Notes under the pieces: generated by a model
The model's database searches: none
The model's input: only the letters and a program-made list of their open reading frames with translations
Told to the model about the DNA's origin: nothing
Source: Brachionus plicatilis
Lineage: Eukaryota > Rotifera > Eurotatoria > Ploima > Brachionidae
DNA length: 12,234 bases
NCBI GenBank assembly: GCA_010279815.1
Contig: QEOQ01000552.1
Location: 317,133-329,366, forward strand
Reading direction: 5' to 3'
In this document: positions 10,495 through 12,234 of the stretch, piece after piece
Position numbering within the stretch: the first letter of the stretch is position 1
How the letters are laid out: each line of letters opens with the position of its first letter
Position numbers and translations under genes: made by a program

Positions 10495-11236
10495 AAATTC
10501 TAAGTTAGCAATAAAAAAAAAATCCTACACTAGTTCTGAATCAAAAATTAAAATTTGAAATTAAAAATCACATTTTTAAAAACAGATATTTCGGTGTTTA
10601 GTGCATGTTTAAAAATCGAAAATTTGAATTAATTTAAAAAAATATTTTTAATCTTTGAAAAGTCATTTTTGTTTGTAATTTTAAGTACTCTTTGAAAATT
10701 AAATTATTTTTTTTCCTAGATTTTTATTTTTGCTTTAAAATTTAATTTTTAAATTTTTTAAAAACCGTATCTCCTGACCCCATTATAAATTAGCTTTTCA
10801 AAAGTTTGTCTAGTTTTTTTTTCCAGGAAGTACAGTTTGAAATAATTAGATTAAAATAAAAGACCTCAGTTGTTTCGAGAATCAACTTTAAAAATTCAAA
10901 TACCACTGACCATTCGATTCAGAATTTTCTCAGCTTTTTGAATATGATGTTAATTTTCTAAATTTCATTATTATTTTTAGCAAAAAAACAAAAATTTGAC
11001 TTAGTAGAAATTAGACTCCAATTTTATGCGACTGACCCCTCAACTAACTACCATTATTTTTGTAGATTTCACGAGCTTTCCAGAAATGTGTCTTGTTTTT
11101 TTCCAGTAAGAATAGTTCATCTTTGAAAGAAAAGTAAATTTAATTTAATTTAAGTTTCTTAAATCTATTTAAATAAAATTGGTTTTGGATTTCATAATTT
11201 CATATTGAATAGATTAAAAGTTATTCAAATTTTAAT
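10495..11236. other. AT-rich intergenic DNA upstream of the diverged repeats and 3' of the LamG-like gene
   Basis: No gene was recognised here apart from the diverged direct repeats at 10774-11110. Confidence 0.4.
10774..11110 (+). repeat. Two diverged direct-repeat copies
   Basis: The first copy, about 10774-10830, starts CTGACCCC and contains AGCTTTTCAAAAGTTTGTCT and a T-run ending TTCCAGGAAG. The second, about 11032-11110, starts CTGACCCCT and contains AGCTTTCCAGAAATGTGTCT and a T-run ending TTCCAGTAAG. The copies differ by a ~23-base indel and are offset by roughly 260-280 bp. This suggests an old repeat family or decayed tandem duplication. Confidence 0.5.
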
Positions 11237-11242
11237 TTTATT
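11237..11242 (-). terminator. Polyadenylation signal for the LamG-like gene
   Basis: A minus-strand AATAAA lies about 114 nt downstream of the TGA at 11356-11358. The spacing is typical, but AT-rich context makes the hexamer common. Confidence 0.4.
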
Positions 11243-11355
11243 AAATAAACTAATGTATGAGTAAATAATTAAAAAATAAATGATATTAGAAAAGCAATCC
11301 TAGAAAACAAAACTTTAGTTTTAATTAGTTCAGTTAATCATCTAATTTTTTCATT

Positions 11356-12212
11356 TCAAAATAATTCTTTGCATTCATCGGTTATTTCTTGTATATTTAA
11401 AGCTCTATTGAAAATTTTAAAGTCGTCTATATCTGCATCTGCATTTGGATTACCCATATTACTTTTTCCAATAAAATTTAAATTTCTATTTATTCTTGTA
11501 GGAATATTAGATAAATGGCTACTTTGGAAAGTACAATTGAAATAAAGAGAAAGAATACTATCTTTTAGTACTGCAGCTATGTGGAACCATTTACTTAATT
11601 CAACTGGTTTGTTAAAAGTAGAATATGTGAATAAATCTTGCGAAGATATTACATCAACCCCAGGTTTTCCAGTTCCAGCTTCAGATAAAAAAATCAAAAC
11701 GCTACTTCCAGATACTCCAAAGTCAAATAATCTTGAGAAGCTGACTAATTTGTTAACTTTAGCCCAAGCCATCACTGTAAAATCTCCATTAAAATAAACT
11801 CCCTCAGGAACTCTATAATAACCACTTTTTAGTCTTATAGCTGCATTCTCATTTCCGTGTCTATCGGCTGTTGTAAAGGCATTCACTGGCGCATACAAGT
11901 CTTTTCCTTCGACTATATCATTAACTTGGGACTCATAGATAGGCCAATAATTTATTAGGCCGTTTATATCATCACAATTGTTTTTACAGTAAGCTGAGTT
12001 CGATGATTCCACTAGCATTCGGAATGCATAGCGCTTTAAAAGGCGACATTTGCTTCCATTAAATGATACAAATGCACATTTTGAGATGATGCTACATTTT
12101 GAAAAACAAAGCATTTGGTTTGAGATGTCATAGATTTTAATCAAATTAGTGTCTTGAAAATCCGGAAAATCTAAATTTTTTATTTTTATGTACTCGTCAT
12201 GGGTAATATCAA
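11356..12212 (-). CDS. PAN/Apple-like plus LamG-like (concanavalin-type) extracellular protein, last exon, 5' part outside the window
   Basis: The frame is open from the TGA at 11356 through the right edge. A TTTAAATTTTTAG acceptor-like string at 12213-12214 suggests that this exon starts at 12212, entering with two bases of a split codon. The N-terminal part has closely spaced cysteines (QMLCFSKCSIISKCAFVSF, then SKCRLL), as in PAN/Apple modules. After CKNNCDDINGLINYWPIYE comes a LamG-like jelly-roll of about 190 residues. It includes GYYRVPEGVYFNGDFTVMAW, LSKWFHIAAVLKDSILSLYF and the closing DIDDFKIFNRALNIQEI, a hallmark of LamGL/Laminin_G_3 domains. No signal peptide is visible because the start is missing. 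The role is probably secreted or cell-surface binding (carbohydrate or protein), partner unknown. It belongs to a type I associate with expanded rotifer families. Confidence 0.85.
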
Positions 12213-12234
12213 CTAAAAATTTAAAATGTTTCTT

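Noticed and set aside
11579..11797. 72-codon plus-strand open frame
   Set aside because: It is antisense to the LamG-like coding exon.

Overview
The window looks like AT-rich (roughly one-fifth GC by eye) metazoan nuclear DNA with intron-containing genes. My best guess is a monogonont rotifer of the Brachionus kind. The grounds are base composition, very short introns beside longer ones, and a PAN/Apple-like plus LamG-like protein of a type I remember as expanded in rotifers. The taxon is inference; the eukaryotic gene structures are read directly.

All supported genes lie on the minus strand. At the left edge is a short head-to-head telomere-type junction (TTAGGG-like then CCCTAA-like), followed by what appears to be a decayed hAT transposase C-terminus. 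Positions 585-1714 hold a three-exon gene for a multi-pass membrane protein of about 340 residues. Then comes a gene-poor stretch with a striking ~105-bp imperfect inverted repeat at 2598-2883. Positions 4110-7143 hold a type I coronin gene: a beta-propeller encoded by two exons, and two alternative 3' terminal exons that each encode a complete but different trimeric coiled coil. Both splice in phase 0 to the same donor.

Upstream of coronin there is a candidate micropeptide gene: two GC-richer islands at 8123-8162 and 7818-7906 join in phase into a 42-residue single-span membrane protein. Most of 8163-11236 is AT-rich non-coding DNA with a probable decayed ISXO2/IS1595-like transposase fragment near 10.1-10.5 kb, a GC-richer double-hairpin island and a diverged direct repeat. 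The right edge (11356 to the end) carries the 3' part of a secreted or extracellular PAN-like plus LamG-like gene that continues beyond the window.

The genes do not form an obvious pathway. Coronin is a housekeeping actin regulator, and the others are membrane or extracellular proteins. The most interesting biology is the duplicated, alternatively used coronin oligomerisation exon and the candidate micropeptide gene.
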